Assembly (NCBI GenBank): GCA_028693555.1
Contig: JAQUVD010000012.1
Coordinates: 19,382 to 83,381 of the forward strand
Direction of reading: 5' to 3'
DNA: 64,000 nt
DNA from: Hespellia sp.
Lineage (GTDB): Bacteria > Bacillota > Clostridia > Lachnospirales > Lachnospiraceae
Shown here piece after piece: positions 17,781 through 25,352 of this stretch (positions within the stretch are counted from its first letter, which is position 1; the number at the start of each line of letters is the position of its first letter). The position numbers were made by a program, and so were the translations under genes. Under the pieces are notes generated by a model. The model was not told the origin of the DNA and searched no databases. It saw nothing but the letters and a program-made list of their open reading frames with translations.

Positions 17781-18794
17781 ATGAAAAACAAAAACAAACG
17801 TAGTCTTACAAAAAGCAACTTACTCCTTATCATCACAATCGCAGTATTTTTCCTGATGTATATTGGTGCGATTATCATTGAAGGGCAGGGGTTCTTAAAG
17901 CCTCAGACATTTCTGAATATTTTAAATGCAAATGCAGCACTGATTATCACATCCTGTGGTATGAGTATCGTTATGATCACAGCAGGAATCGATATTTCCG
18001 TAGGTGGTGTTGCGGCACTTGTCAGCATGTGCTGTGCAGTCTATCTGGATTTTCACGATGGAAGTGTATTTATGTCAATTATCATCGCGGTTCTGATTGG
18101 TCTGGCATTTGGTGTCGTACAGGGATTCTTAGTTGCTTATCTTGGAATCCAGCCGTTTATTGTATCGCTTGCGGGAATGTTCTTTGCAAGAGGTATGACA
18201 ACGATTGTAAATACAAAACCATTTAACGTGGCAAATGAAGCCTTTGTAGGACTCAAAAGCACCCGCGTAGTGGTACCCGGACTTGGAACGCTGAATAAGC
18301 TGGGCAAGTATGTGGATGCATATGTTGAAATCGGTGTGATCGTTGCAATTCTGATTGTAATCGTATTCTTCTGTCTGCTGCGCTGGTCAAAACTGGGCCG
18401 CCATTTTTATGCGGTAGGCGGAAATGAGCAAAGTGCTTTGATGTTAGGTATTAATGTTAAGAGAACAAAATTCCTTGCACACTTACTTTGTGGTCTTCTG
18501 GCAGGTATCGGCGGCTATGTATATTTCCTTCATGTAGGGTCAGGCTCCGCTTCTCATGCATCCGGTATGGAAATGAATGCAATTGCTTCTTCGATTATCG
18601 GTGGCACATTGCTGACAGGAGGTGTCGGTAATATTATTGGAACCTTGTTCGGCGTTCTTTCACTCAGCACGATTCAGAACATCGTATCATCAGCCGGATT
18701 TGATCAGGCATGGTGGACGGGAATCACAGTTGCGGGTATGCTCTGTATTTTCCTGGTAATTCAAAGTGTAATTATGAACAGAAAGAAAAAATAA
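17781..18794 (+). CDS. Sugar ABC transporter permease (YjfF-like)
   Basis: 337 residues. CUT2 permease with GMSIVMITAGIDISVGGVAA and NAIASSIIGGTLLTGGVGN. The ATG follows GGGGAGG at nine bases, one base after the preceding stop codon. FLVAYLGIQPFIVSLAGMFF is characteristic of the YjfF side of the pair. A terminator follows, ending the importer operon. Confidence 0.92.
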   Translation: MKNKNKRSLTKSNLLLIITIAVFFLMYIGAIIIEGQGFLKPQTFLNILNANAALIITSCGMSIVMITAGIDISVGGVAALVSMCCAVYLDFHDGSVFMSIIIAVLIGLAFGVVQGFLVAYLGIQPFIVSLAGMFFARGMTTIVNTKPFNVANEAFVGLKSTRVVVPGLGTLNKLGKYVDAYVEIGVIVAILIVIVFFCLLRWSKLGRHFYAVGGNEQSALMLGINVKRTKFLAHLLCGLLAGIGGYVYFLHVGSGSASHASGMEMNAIASSIIGGTLLTGGVGNIIGTLFGVLSLSTIQNIVSSAGFDQAWWTGITVAGMLCIFLVIQSVIMNRKKK

Positions 18795-18835
18795 ATGATA
18801 TAATGGTGATAAGCTATTCCGGTTCAGAGTGAATC

Positions 18836-18880
18836 AGCAGATGCAGATATCTTTTGCATCTGCTTTCATGCGTTTTTGTT
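18836..18880 (+). terminator. Intrinsic terminator after the importer operon
   Basis: AGCAGATGCA pairs with TGCATCTGCT across a 9-base loop, followed by a T-rich tract. Confidence 0.7.
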
Positions 18881-18934
18881 TATGAAAAATCAGAAAGTGC
18901 GGAATAAGAACGAAAAGAAGGAAAAGGTGTGGGA

Positions 18935-20014
18935 ATGAAAAAGGGAAGAATCATAAGTATCATGATTGTTGCGATACTCCTATTATTGGCGGGATGCAGC
19001 AGATCTGCTGACAGAGAAATGATTGCCGGAAGCGAGAGTCAGTCGGAGGGAGTCTCACAAAAAACTGTAATCGGGTTTTCACAGGTGGGAGCTGAATCCG
19101 ATTGGAGAAGTGCTAACACACAGTCGATGAAGGATACATTTACTTCAGAGAACGGATATGAGCTGATTGTCGAGGACGGGCAGCAGAAGCAGTCAAACCA
19201 GATTATGGCGATTCGTAAATTCATCCAGCAGGAAGTGGACTATATTATCCTGGCACCCGTGGTCGAGACCGGGTGGGATACGGTGCTTCACGAAGCAAAA
19301 TCTGCGGGAATTCCAGTGATTATCGTAGACCGTATGATTGATACGGAGGATCAGAGCCTGTATGTTGCATGGGTCGGATCTGATTTCGAACTGGAAGGAA
19401 GAAAAGCCGGTGAGTGGATTAACCAGTTCCTTCAGGAAAAGAATATCGCACATGCGAATATCGTTGACATTCAGGGAAATCTCGGTGCAACTGCTCAGAT
19501 TGGAAGAACGGCAGGACTTACGCAGGTATGTGAAACGAATGAGAACATGACACTGATTGCATCTGAGGCAGCAGATTTTACTCAGGCACGGGCGAGAGAA
19601 GTTATGACAGGACTGCTGACGCAATACAGCGATATTAATATTGCATATTGCGAGAATGATAATGAAGCATTCGGTGTCATCGAAGCCATTGAGGCAGCAG
19701 GGAAAACAGCAGGGGGGGATATTGCGAATGGTGAGATTATGGTAGTATCGTTTGATGGCGTGAACAAAGAAGCGTTAAAGGATGTGCAGAGTGGGAAAAT
19801 TGCATGTATTGCGGAATGTAATCCGAATCACGGACCGCTTGTAAAAAGCACCATTGAAGCACTGAAGGCAGATGAGGCAGTGGAGCGGTTTTCTTATGTG
19901 GAAGGGGCACTGCTGGTGCATGACAATACAGTGTCATCGATCTCGGTGGATGGTGTGGAGTACACGACAACGGTGGTGGATGAGGCGCAGATAGAAGGAA
20001 AACAATCCAATTGA
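18935..20014 (+). CDS. Orphan YtfQ-like sugar-binding lipoprotein
   Basis: 359 residues. Lipobox LLAGC (Cys21). The mature part is strikingly like galactofuranose-binding YtfQ: DWRSANTQSMKDTF, DGQQKQSNQIMAIRKFI, APVVETGWDTVL, VDRMIDTEDQSLY, DIQGNLGATAQIGR. It stands alone after a terminator, with no ATPase or permease of its own. It could supply the YtfRT/YjfF-type transporter just upstream with a second ligand specificity, or present ligand to a LytS kinase. The ATG rather than the GTG six bases earlier is chosen for its better distance from the GGAAAAGG site. Confidence 0.87.
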   Translation: MKKGRIISIMIVAILLLLAGCSRSADREMIAGSESQSEGVSQKTVIGFSQVGAESDWRSANTQSMKDTFTSENGYELIVEDGQQKQSNQIMAIRKFIQQEVDYIILAPVVETGWDTVLHEAKSAGIPVIIVDRMIDTEDQSLYVAWVGSDFELEGRKAGEWINQFLQEKNIAHANIVDIQGNLGATAQIGRTAGLTQVCETNENMTLIASEAADFTQARAREVMTGLLTQYSDINIAYCENDNEAFGVIEAIEAAGKTAGGDIANGEIMVVSFDGVNKEALKDVQSGKIACIAECNPNHGPLVKSTIEALKADEAVERFSYVEGALLVHDNTVSSISVDGVEYTTTVVDEAQIEGKQSN

Positions 20015-20038
20015 TTTCTTGCAAAAAGTTTCTCGAAG

Positions 20039-20067
20039 TTGGAAAAATCACATACTAGTGATATGAT
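20039..20067 (+). promoter_or_regulatory. Sigma-A promoter upstream of the AraC gene
   Basis: TTGGAA, 17 bp, TATGAT. The transcript would start near 20074, about 300 bases before the AraC start, giving a long leader or covering a small ORF. Confidence 0.5.
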
Positions 20068-20080
20068 AAGAAAAAAGGAG

Positions 20081-20308
20081 ATGCGATATATCTTAAGCGG
20101 TTCACTTCTCGGTGTGGACTTGAATGATCTTCAATCAGCACCGGCAGGCTACTACGCAATTCATAAGGCGATTATTTTGTGTGACAGCAATGTTTGGCAA
20201 AATGAGAAGAGAATATATTTGCCCATCTATATGATTATGTTTTTACAACAGAAAGAAATGGAAAATCAGGTGGTTACAATTGATTTAAAAGGATTAGTCT
20301 CACAATAA
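20081..20308 (+). CDS. Possible small ORF, 75 residues, unrecognised
   Basis: Translates to a 75-residue peptide beginning MRYILSGSLLGVDLNDLQ, with no signal peptide and no family I know. AAAAAAGGAG directly abuts the ATG, so spacing is poor, and the predicted transcription start is within ten bases. GTG and TTG codons a little downstream are alternatives. It fills most of the 366-base gap before the AraC gene. It may be a leader ORF or chance. Confidence 0.25.
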   Translation: MRYILSGSLLGVDLNDLQSAPAGYYAIHKAIILCDSNVWQNEKRIYLPIYMIMFLQQKEMENQVVTIDLKGLVSQ

Positions 20309-20315
20309 AAATTGA

Positions 20316-20364
20316 GAAACGTGGGAAATAGAAGACTATAAAAGCTAGGAAACGTGAGAAATAG
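20316..20364. promoter_or_regulatory. Pair of 16-bp direct repeats before the AraC gene
   Basis: GAAACGTGGGAAATAG (20316-20331) and GAAACGTGAGAAATAG (20349-20364) differ at one base and are offset by 33 bp, about three helical turns. They end 16 bases before the AraC start codon. A regulator site, possibly for autoregulation. Confidence 0.5.
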
Positions 20365-20380
20365 CAGGAAAGGAGCCCCT

Positions 20381-21202
20381 ATGGATTTTTCACATGAGAC
20401 AATCGTTACAAATGAAAATTTCCCTTTTAAGCTATTTGTGTTTGAAGGAAGAGAGGGCAACTATGTCCGTGAGAAACACTGGCATCGTTCCATTGAAATC
20501 TTTGCGGTTTTTGAGGGGGGATTGACCTTTCTGGTAAATGAAAAGGAATATCCGCTAGAAGCGGGCGAGTTTATGCTGGTGAATTCCAATGAGATTCATT
20601 CAGTACTCTCTCCAAAGCCGAATATGACGATTGTACTTCAGATTCCCCTGGCACTATTTGCCGATTATTTTACAGATGAACAGTTCATTGCATTTTCGCA
20701 CAATACGCGGGAGCAGGATGACGAGTTCATGCAGAATCTAAAGGCATTGTATCAGAGATATTTGGAGCGAAGAACCGGATATGATTTCGAGATGATGGCA
20801 CTTTTTTATCATCTGATGTATCTGCTTGTCAGCAAGTACCGCAAGAGGGATGTGAATCCCAAGATCGTCCAGCATAGTAAAGGTCTGAACCGATTGTCAC
20901 AGATTACAAGTTATTTAAAAGATAACTACACGAAAGAATTTTCATTGGAAATGCTGGCGGATATTTTTGGATATTCTCCATCCTACATATCCCGCATGTT
21001 CCAAAAGTATGCAAAAACAAATTATATGACCTATTTACAGGGAATTCGATTAGAGTATGCATTTCGTGAGATGGTCAATACGGAGAACACCATCAGTGAT
21101 ATCGCGATGAATAATGGATTCCCCAACAGTAAGGCATTTTCCAAAGCGTTTAAGGCGAAATATGGAATCATGCCGAGCGAATACCGGAAGGGGAAGATAT
21201 GA
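20381..21202 (+). CDS. AraC-family transcriptional regulator
   Basis: 273 residues. N-terminal cupin (EKHWHRSIEIFAVFEGGLTF, PLEAGEFMLVNSNEIHSV) and C-terminal AraC double HTH (EFSLEMLADIFGYSPSYISRMF, NTISDIAMNNGFPNSKAFSKAF, AKYGIMPSEYRKG). ATG preceded by AAAGGAG. It lies just upstream of the DUF4867-isomerase-xylulokinase operon, whose promoter carries tandem repeats of the sort AraC proteins bind, so I infer it is the activator of that operon. Confidence 0.9.
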   Translation: MDFSHETIVTNENFPFKLFVFEGREGNYVREKHWHRSIEIFAVFEGGLTFLVNEKEYPLEAGEFMLVNSNEIHSVLSPKPNMTIVLQIPLALFADYFTDEQFIAFSHNTREQDDEFMQNLKALYQRYLERRTGYDFEMMALFYHLMYLLVSKYRKRDVNPKIVQHSKGLNRLSQITSYLKDNYTKEFSLEMLADIFGYSPSYISRMFQKYAKTNYMTYLQGIRLEYAFREMVNTENTISDIAMNNGFPNSKAFSKAFKAKYGIMPSEYRKGKI

Positions 21203-21316
21203 GAAACATGTGCAGAGCTGGTATGCACAAAAGAGGTGACTTCAGCGAAGTTACAAGCGAAATTTTCTTTGTCGCAAGAAGAAGCGCAAAAATATTTAGA
21301 TAAATATTGGAAATAG
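21203..21316 (+). other. Coding-like stretch in frame after the AraC stop
   Basis: Directly after the TGA of the AraC gene, the same frame stays open for 37 codons and ends QAKFSLSQEEAQKYLDKYWK before TAG. The tail looks like genuine amphipathic protein sequence. It may be the 3' remnant of another gene, a C-terminal extension cut off by a nonsense mutation, or chance. A GTG at 21236 could start a 26-residue peptide, but no ribosome site supports it. Confidence 0.3.
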
Positions 21317-21356
21317 CATTCTGTGCCTTTCATTTTCCAAGAATTATAAAAAAGAC

Positions 21357-21407
21357 AAAAAATTGCCATCGATTAGCCAAGTATTTGGTCGATGGCAATT
21401 TTTTTTT
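21357..21407 (+). terminator. Intrinsic terminator after the AraC gene
   Basis: AAAAATTGCCATCGA pairs with TCGATGGCAATTTTT (15 bp), followed by further Ts. A strong terminator separating the AraC gene from the isomerase operon. Confidence 0.85.
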
Positions 21408-21441
21408 GTCCTATAATATAGATAATTTCAGAAAGACGCAT

Positions 21442-21519
21442 TTTCTGACGGGCAAAATTCAAATTTCTGACGGGTAAAATTCAATTTAGGACGTAATATA
21501 ATTGAATTTTACTACGTCC
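21442..21519 (+). promoter_or_regulatory. Operator/promoter with tandem 22-bp repeats and nested inverted repeats
   Basis: Two contiguous 22-bp direct repeats (21442-21463, 21464-21485) share the core TTTCTGACGGG-AAAATTCAA with two mismatches. A consensus TATAAT lies at 21497-21502, but there is no -35 match. The second repeat occupies that position, the layout of an activator-dependent promoter. In addition GTAAAATTCAATT (21474) is inverted at 21500-21512, and GGACGTA (21489) is inverted at 21513-21519. The AraC regulator upstream is the natural candidate; the YesN regulator at 27931 is the alternative. Confidence 0.6.
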
Positions 21520-21542
21520 CCAACAACACAAGGAGGCACATA

Positions 21543-22160
21543 ATGAAAATTCAAAATGTAACAGATGCGGCATTTTCCAAATACGGCAAAGTGCTTGTCG
21601 GCTATGACTGCGCGCAGCTTCTGAAGGCGATGGAGCACACACCGGTTCCGGAGGATGTGATTTATATCCCGGGGGTGGAGCAGCTTGAGATTCTCCCAAT
21701 CGCGGAAGAATTTAAAAACAGGGCATACGGCGGACTGCCAATCCAGATTGGATATTGCAATGGCAGCAATCATGCATTAAATGCATTGGAATATCATCGT
21801 TCATCGGAAATTAATGTTGCAGTGACAGATCTGATTCTGCTGATTGGAAGCCAGCAGGATATCACAGAGGACTTCCGGTATGATACGGAAAAGGTAGAAG
21901 CATTCCTTGTTCCGGCAGGGACAGTGATTGAAGTCTATGCGACAACACTTCACTATGCACCATGCAACGCAGCGGGGGCAAAGGGATTCCAGTGCGTGGT
22001 TGTTCTTCCAAAGGGAACGAATACAGACATTGACTTCTCACTCAAAGGTGAGGACGATGACAAATTAATGACAGCTAAAAACAAGTGGTTGATTGCACAT
22101 GCGGATGCGAAAATCGACGGAGCGTATGCAGGGCTGACAGGAGAGAATATTACACTATAA
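21543..22160 (+). CDS. DUF4867 family protein, sugar-isomerase operon partner
   Basis: 205 residues, no signal peptide. From memory it matches the DUF4867 family (the MKIQNVTDAAFSKYGKVLVGYD start is typical), found next to FucI-like isomerases and sugar kinases. The fold is probably cupin-like: PAGTVIEVYATTLHYAPCNA resembles metal-binding cupin segments of lyase and mutarotase-type proteins. A role as a sugar mutarotase, epimerase or isomerase helper is possible but unproven. AGGAGG precedes the ATG. First gene of the operon; the isomerase starts about 60 bp later. Confidence 0.75.
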   Translation: MKIQNVTDAAFSKYGKVLVGYDCAQLLKAMEHTPVPEDVIYIPGVEQLEILPIAEEFKNRAYGGLPIQIGYCNGSNHALNALEYHRSSEINVAVTDLILLIGSQQDITEDFRYDTEKVEAFLVPAGTVIEVYATTLHYAPCNAAGAKGFQCVVVLPKGTNTDIDFSLKGEDDDKLMTAKNKWLIAHADAKIDGAYAGLTGENITL

Positions 22161-22219
22161 ACGGCGGGGAGAACGGACTGAATGTCTCCAGCCAAATTCA
22201 AAATCAGGAGGAAATGAAC

Positions 22220-23704
22220 ATGAACAATATGCCAGAATTAAAAATCGGAGTAGTAGCGGTGAGCAGAGACTGCTTCCCGGAAAGCTTATCTGTATCAAGA
22301 AGAGAAGCACTGATGAAAGCCTGCGCAGACAGATGCAAAGGCATCGATATCTATGAGTGCCCGGTATGTATCGTTGAGAGCGAAATCCACATGGTACAGG
22401 CATTAGAGGATATCAAAAAAGCAGGCTGTAACGCGCTTGTTGTATATCTTGGAAACTTTGGACCAGAGATTTCAGAGACGTTACTTGCAAAACATTTTGA
22501 CGGACCAAAGATGTTCATCGCAGCAGCAGAGGAATCCGGCAACAGCTTAATGGATGGACGTGGAGATGCGTACTGCGGAATGTTAAATGCGAGCTATAAC
22601 TTAAAGCTTCGCGGTGTAAAAGCATATATTCCGGAATATCCGGTAGGCGACGCAGAGGACTGCGCAGATATGATCGCAGAATTTGCACCAATCGCAAGAG
22701 CAGTCGTTGCAATATCAGAACTGAAAATCATCAGCTTTGGACCAAGACCACTGAACTTCCTTGCTTGTAATGCACCGATTCAGCAGCTTTATAATCTTGG
22801 AGTTGAGATTGAAGAAAACTCGGAGTTAGACTTATTTGAGAGCTTCAACAAGCACGAAGGCGATGAAAGAATTCCGGCAGTTGTTGCAGAGATGGAAGCA
22901 GAACTCGGAACAGGAAACAAAAAACCGGAGATTCTTGCGAAATTAGCACAATACGAGATCACATTAAAAGACTGGGTCGAGGCACACAAGGGTTATCGCA
23001 AATATGTTGCAATCGCTGGGAAATGCTGGCCTGCATTCCAGACACAGTTTGGATTCGTTCCATGTTATGTCAACAGCCGTCTGACAGCTCAGGGCATTCC
23101 GGTATCCTGCGAAGTAGATATTTATGGATGCTTAAGTGAATTTATCGGAACTGTCGTCAGCCAGGATACGGTTACCTTACTTGATATCAACAATTCGGTG
23201 CCAAAAGATATGTATAATGAAGATATCAAAGGAAAATACGACTATACATTAAAAGATACATTTATGGGATTCCACTGTGGAAATACAGCATCCAGCAAAT
23301 TATCATTCTGCGAGATGAAATATCAGAAGATTATGGCGAGAGCACTTCCAATTGAAGTTACAAACGGAACATTAGAGGGAGACATCATACCAGGTGATAT
23401 CACATTCTTCAGACTTCAGAGCACATCAGACAATATCCTGCGTGCTTATATAGCACATGGTGAAGTGCTTCCAGTCGCAACAAAATCGTTCGGGGCAATT
23501 GGTGTATTTGCAATTCCGGAGATGGGAAGATTCTATCGACATGTCTTAATTCAGGGCGCATATCCACATCACGGTGCTGTTGCATTTGGTCACTGGGGAA
23601 AAGCTCTTTACGAAGTATTCAAATACATTGGAGTTCCGGTTGAAGAAATCGGCTACAACCAGCCGGCAGGAGTCAGATATCCAACAGAGAACCCATTTGC
23701 ATAA
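22220..23704 (+). CDS. L-fucose isomerase-like protein, probable type II D-xylose isomerase
   Basis: 494 residues, L-fucose/L-arabinose isomerase superfamily (FAADK-like N-terminal domains and a C-terminal barrel). Visible segments are VVYLGNFGPEISETLLA, IAGKCWPAFQTQFGFVPC, CEVDIYGCLSEFIG and FMGFHCGNTASSKL. Two ATGs are possible; the second (22220) has ideal spacing from CAGGAGG. Annotators would call it fucose isomerase. However, the order DUF-protein, FucI-like isomerase, xylulokinase mirrors the clostridial xylose cluster in which such a protein was reported as xylose isomerase XylA-II (C. acetobutylicum CAC2610, from memory). The product would then be D-xylulose, used by the next gene. 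Confidence 0.82.
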   Translation: MNNMPELKIGVVAVSRDCFPESLSVSRREALMKACADRCKGIDIYECPVCIVESEIHMVQALEDIKKAGCNALVVYLGNFGPEISETLLAKHFDGPKMFIAAAEESGNSLMDGRGDAYCGMLNASYNLKLRGVKAYIPEYPVGDAEDCADMIAEFAPIARAVVAISELKIISFGPRPLNFLACNAPIQQLYNLGVEIEENSELDLFESFNKHEGDERIPAVVAEMEAELGTGNKKPEILAKLAQYEITLKDWVEAHKGYRKYVAIAGKCWPAFQTQFGFVPCYVNSRLTAQGIPVSCEVDIYGCLSEFIGTVVSQDTVTLLDINNSVPKDMYNEDIKGKYDYTLKDTFMGFHCGNTASSKLSFCEMKYQKIMARALPIEVTNGTLEGDIIPGDITFFRLQSTSDNILRAYIAHGEVLPVATKSFGAIGVFAIPEMGRFYRHVLIQGAYPHHGAVAFGHWGKALYEVFKYIGVPVEEIGYNQPAGVRYPTENPFA

Positions 23705-23751
23705 AAGGCGAGCCAAAGGGACGAATTCTCCGACTCAAAAAAGGAGGCAAC

Positions 23752-25212
23752 ATGTTATATATAGGTGTTGATCTTGGCACATCGGCAGTGAAATTACTGC
23801 TGATGAATGCCAATGGAAAGATAGAAAATATCGTATCAAAAGAATATCCACTCGCATTCCCACATCCGGGATGGTCCGAACAAAAACCAGAGGACTGGTA
23901 TGCGAATGCAATCGCTGGAATCAAAGAATTGACAGCTGATTGTGATAAATCACAAGTAGCAGGAATCAGCTTTGGCGGGCAGATGCACGGGCTGGTAGTA
24001 TTGGATGAGAAGGACAATGTGATTCGTCCGGCAATTCTGTGGAATGACGGAAGAACAGGAAAAGAAACCGAATATTTAAACAATACAATCGGGAAAGAAA
24101 ATCTGTCCAAATATACAGCCAATATTGCATTTGCCGGATTTACAGCACCAAAGATTCTTTGGATGAAAGAAAATGAACCGGAGAATTTTGCGAGAATCAA
24201 GAAAATCATGCTGCCAAAAGACTATCTGGCATACAAGCTGTCAGGCACCTTCTGCAGTGATTATTCGGATGCGTCCGGTATGCTGCTGATGGATGTGGAG
24301 AAGAAATGCTGGTCCAAAGAGATGATAGAAATCTGTGGAATTACGAAAGAGCAGCTTCCAACGCTGTATGAGAGCTATGACGTGGTTGGGACCTTGAGGC
24401 CGGATATTGCAAAGGAATTGGGCTTGCCGGAAGAAGTCAAAATCATTGCAGGTGCAGGAGATAACGCAGCGGCAGCGGTTGGCACGGGAACAGTTGGCGA
24501 TGGAAGATGTAATATATCGCTTGGAACCTCTGGGACGATTTTCATTTCCAGCAAGAACTTTGGTGTGGATGAGCATAATGCGCTTCATTCATTCGCACAT
24601 GCGGATGGCAATTATCATCTGATGGGATGTATGCTGAGTGCGGCATCCTGCAACAAGTGGTGGATGGATGAGATTATCAGGACAAAAGATTATGCGAAAG
24701 AGCAGGCAGATATCACAAAGTTAGGAGAAAACCATGTGTTCTATCTCCCATATCTAATGGGGGAGCGATCACCGCACAACGATCCAGACGCGAGGGCAAT
24801 GTTTGTTGGAATGAGTATGGATACCACACGCGAAGATATGACACAGGCAGTTTTAGAAGGAGTAGCATTTGGTCTGAGAGATTCACTGGAAGTGGCAAGA
24901 AGTCTGGGCATTCAGATTGACCGTACAAAAATCTGTGGAGGCGGCGCAAAATCGCCACTTTGGAAGAAGATCATCGCAAATGTCATGAATCTGAAGGTGG
25001 ATGTGATCGAAAGCGAAGAAGGCCCGGGATATGGAGGTGCAATACTGGCAGCAGTTGGCTGTGGCGAATATGCATCTGTAGAAGAGGCGGCTGAGGAGCT
25101 GGTGAAGGTGGTTGATACCGTAGAGCCGGAAGCGGAGCTTGTGGCAAAATATGAAGAGCAGTATCAGAAGTTTGTAAAACTTTACCCGGCGGTAAAGGGA
25201 ATGAAGTTTTAA
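23752..25212 (+). CDS. xylB: Xylulokinase
   Basis: 486 residues, FGGY kinase of true XylB type. YIGVDLGTSAVKLLLMN is the phosphate-binding N-terminus. WSEQKPEDWY and ISFGGQMHGLVVLD are hallmark XylB substrate-site segments. GAGDNAAAAVGTGTVGDG carries the catalytic aspartate, and YLMGERSPHNDPDARA and GGGAKSPLWKKI fit XylB. It converts D-xylulose to D-xylulose-5-P with ATP. AAGGAGG precedes the ATG. It closes the operon, and its presence argues that the upstream isomerase makes xylulose. Confidence 0.95.
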   Translation: MLYIGVDLGTSAVKLLLMNANGKIENIVSKEYPLAFPHPGWSEQKPEDWYANAIAGIKELTADCDKSQVAGISFGGQMHGLVVLDEKDNVIRPAILWNDGRTGKETEYLNNTIGKENLSKYTANIAFAGFTAPKILWMKENEPENFARIKKIMLPKDYLAYKLSGTFCSDYSDASGMLLMDVEKKCWSKEMIEICGITKEQLPTLYESYDVVGTLRPDIAKELGLPEEVKIIAGAGDNAAAAVGTGTVGDGRCNISLGTSGTIFISSKNFGVDEHNALHSFAHADGNYHLMGCMLSAASCNKWWMDEIIRTKDYAKEQADITKLGENHVFYLPYLMGERSPHNDPDARAMFVGMSMDTTREDMTQAVLEGVAFGLRDSLEVARSLGIQIDRTKICGGGAKSPLWKKIIANVMNLKVDVIESEEGPGYGGAILAAVGCGEYASVEEAAEELVKVVDTVEPEAELVAKYEEQYQKFVKLYPAVKGMKF

Positions 25213-25231
25213 CAGCCAAATGAGACAAAAG

Positions 25232-25286
25232 AATGGGATGAGCATATTTCGTAAGAAGTTTCGAGATAGGCCAATCCCATTTTTCT
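25232..25286 (+). terminator. Probable terminator after xylB
   Basis: AATGGGAT pairs with ATCCCATT across a 34-base loop, followed by TTTCTGTTT. A modest stem, so partial readthrough is possible. Confidence 0.5.
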
Positions 25287-25287
25287 G

Positions 25288-25316
25288 TTTCATAATAATG
25301 AGAATTTTGATATAAT
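25288..25316 (+). promoter_or_regulatory. Promoter of the xylose-sensor operon
   Basis: Weak -35 (TTTCAT), 17 bp, consensus TATAAT preceded by TTGA. Leader of about 30 bases to the first gene. Confidence 0.5.
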
Positions 25317-25352
25317 GAGCGTTGATAAGCGAAACAAACTTAGGAGCCAAGG

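Noticed and set aside
22085..22219. N-terminal extension of the isomerase gene
   Set aside because: Would overlap DUF4867 and ignore the CAGGAGG site before 22220.
22220..23704. True L-fucose catabolic operon
   Set aside because: No fuculokinase, fuculose-phosphate aldolase or lactaldehyde reductase beside it; the partner is a xylulokinase.
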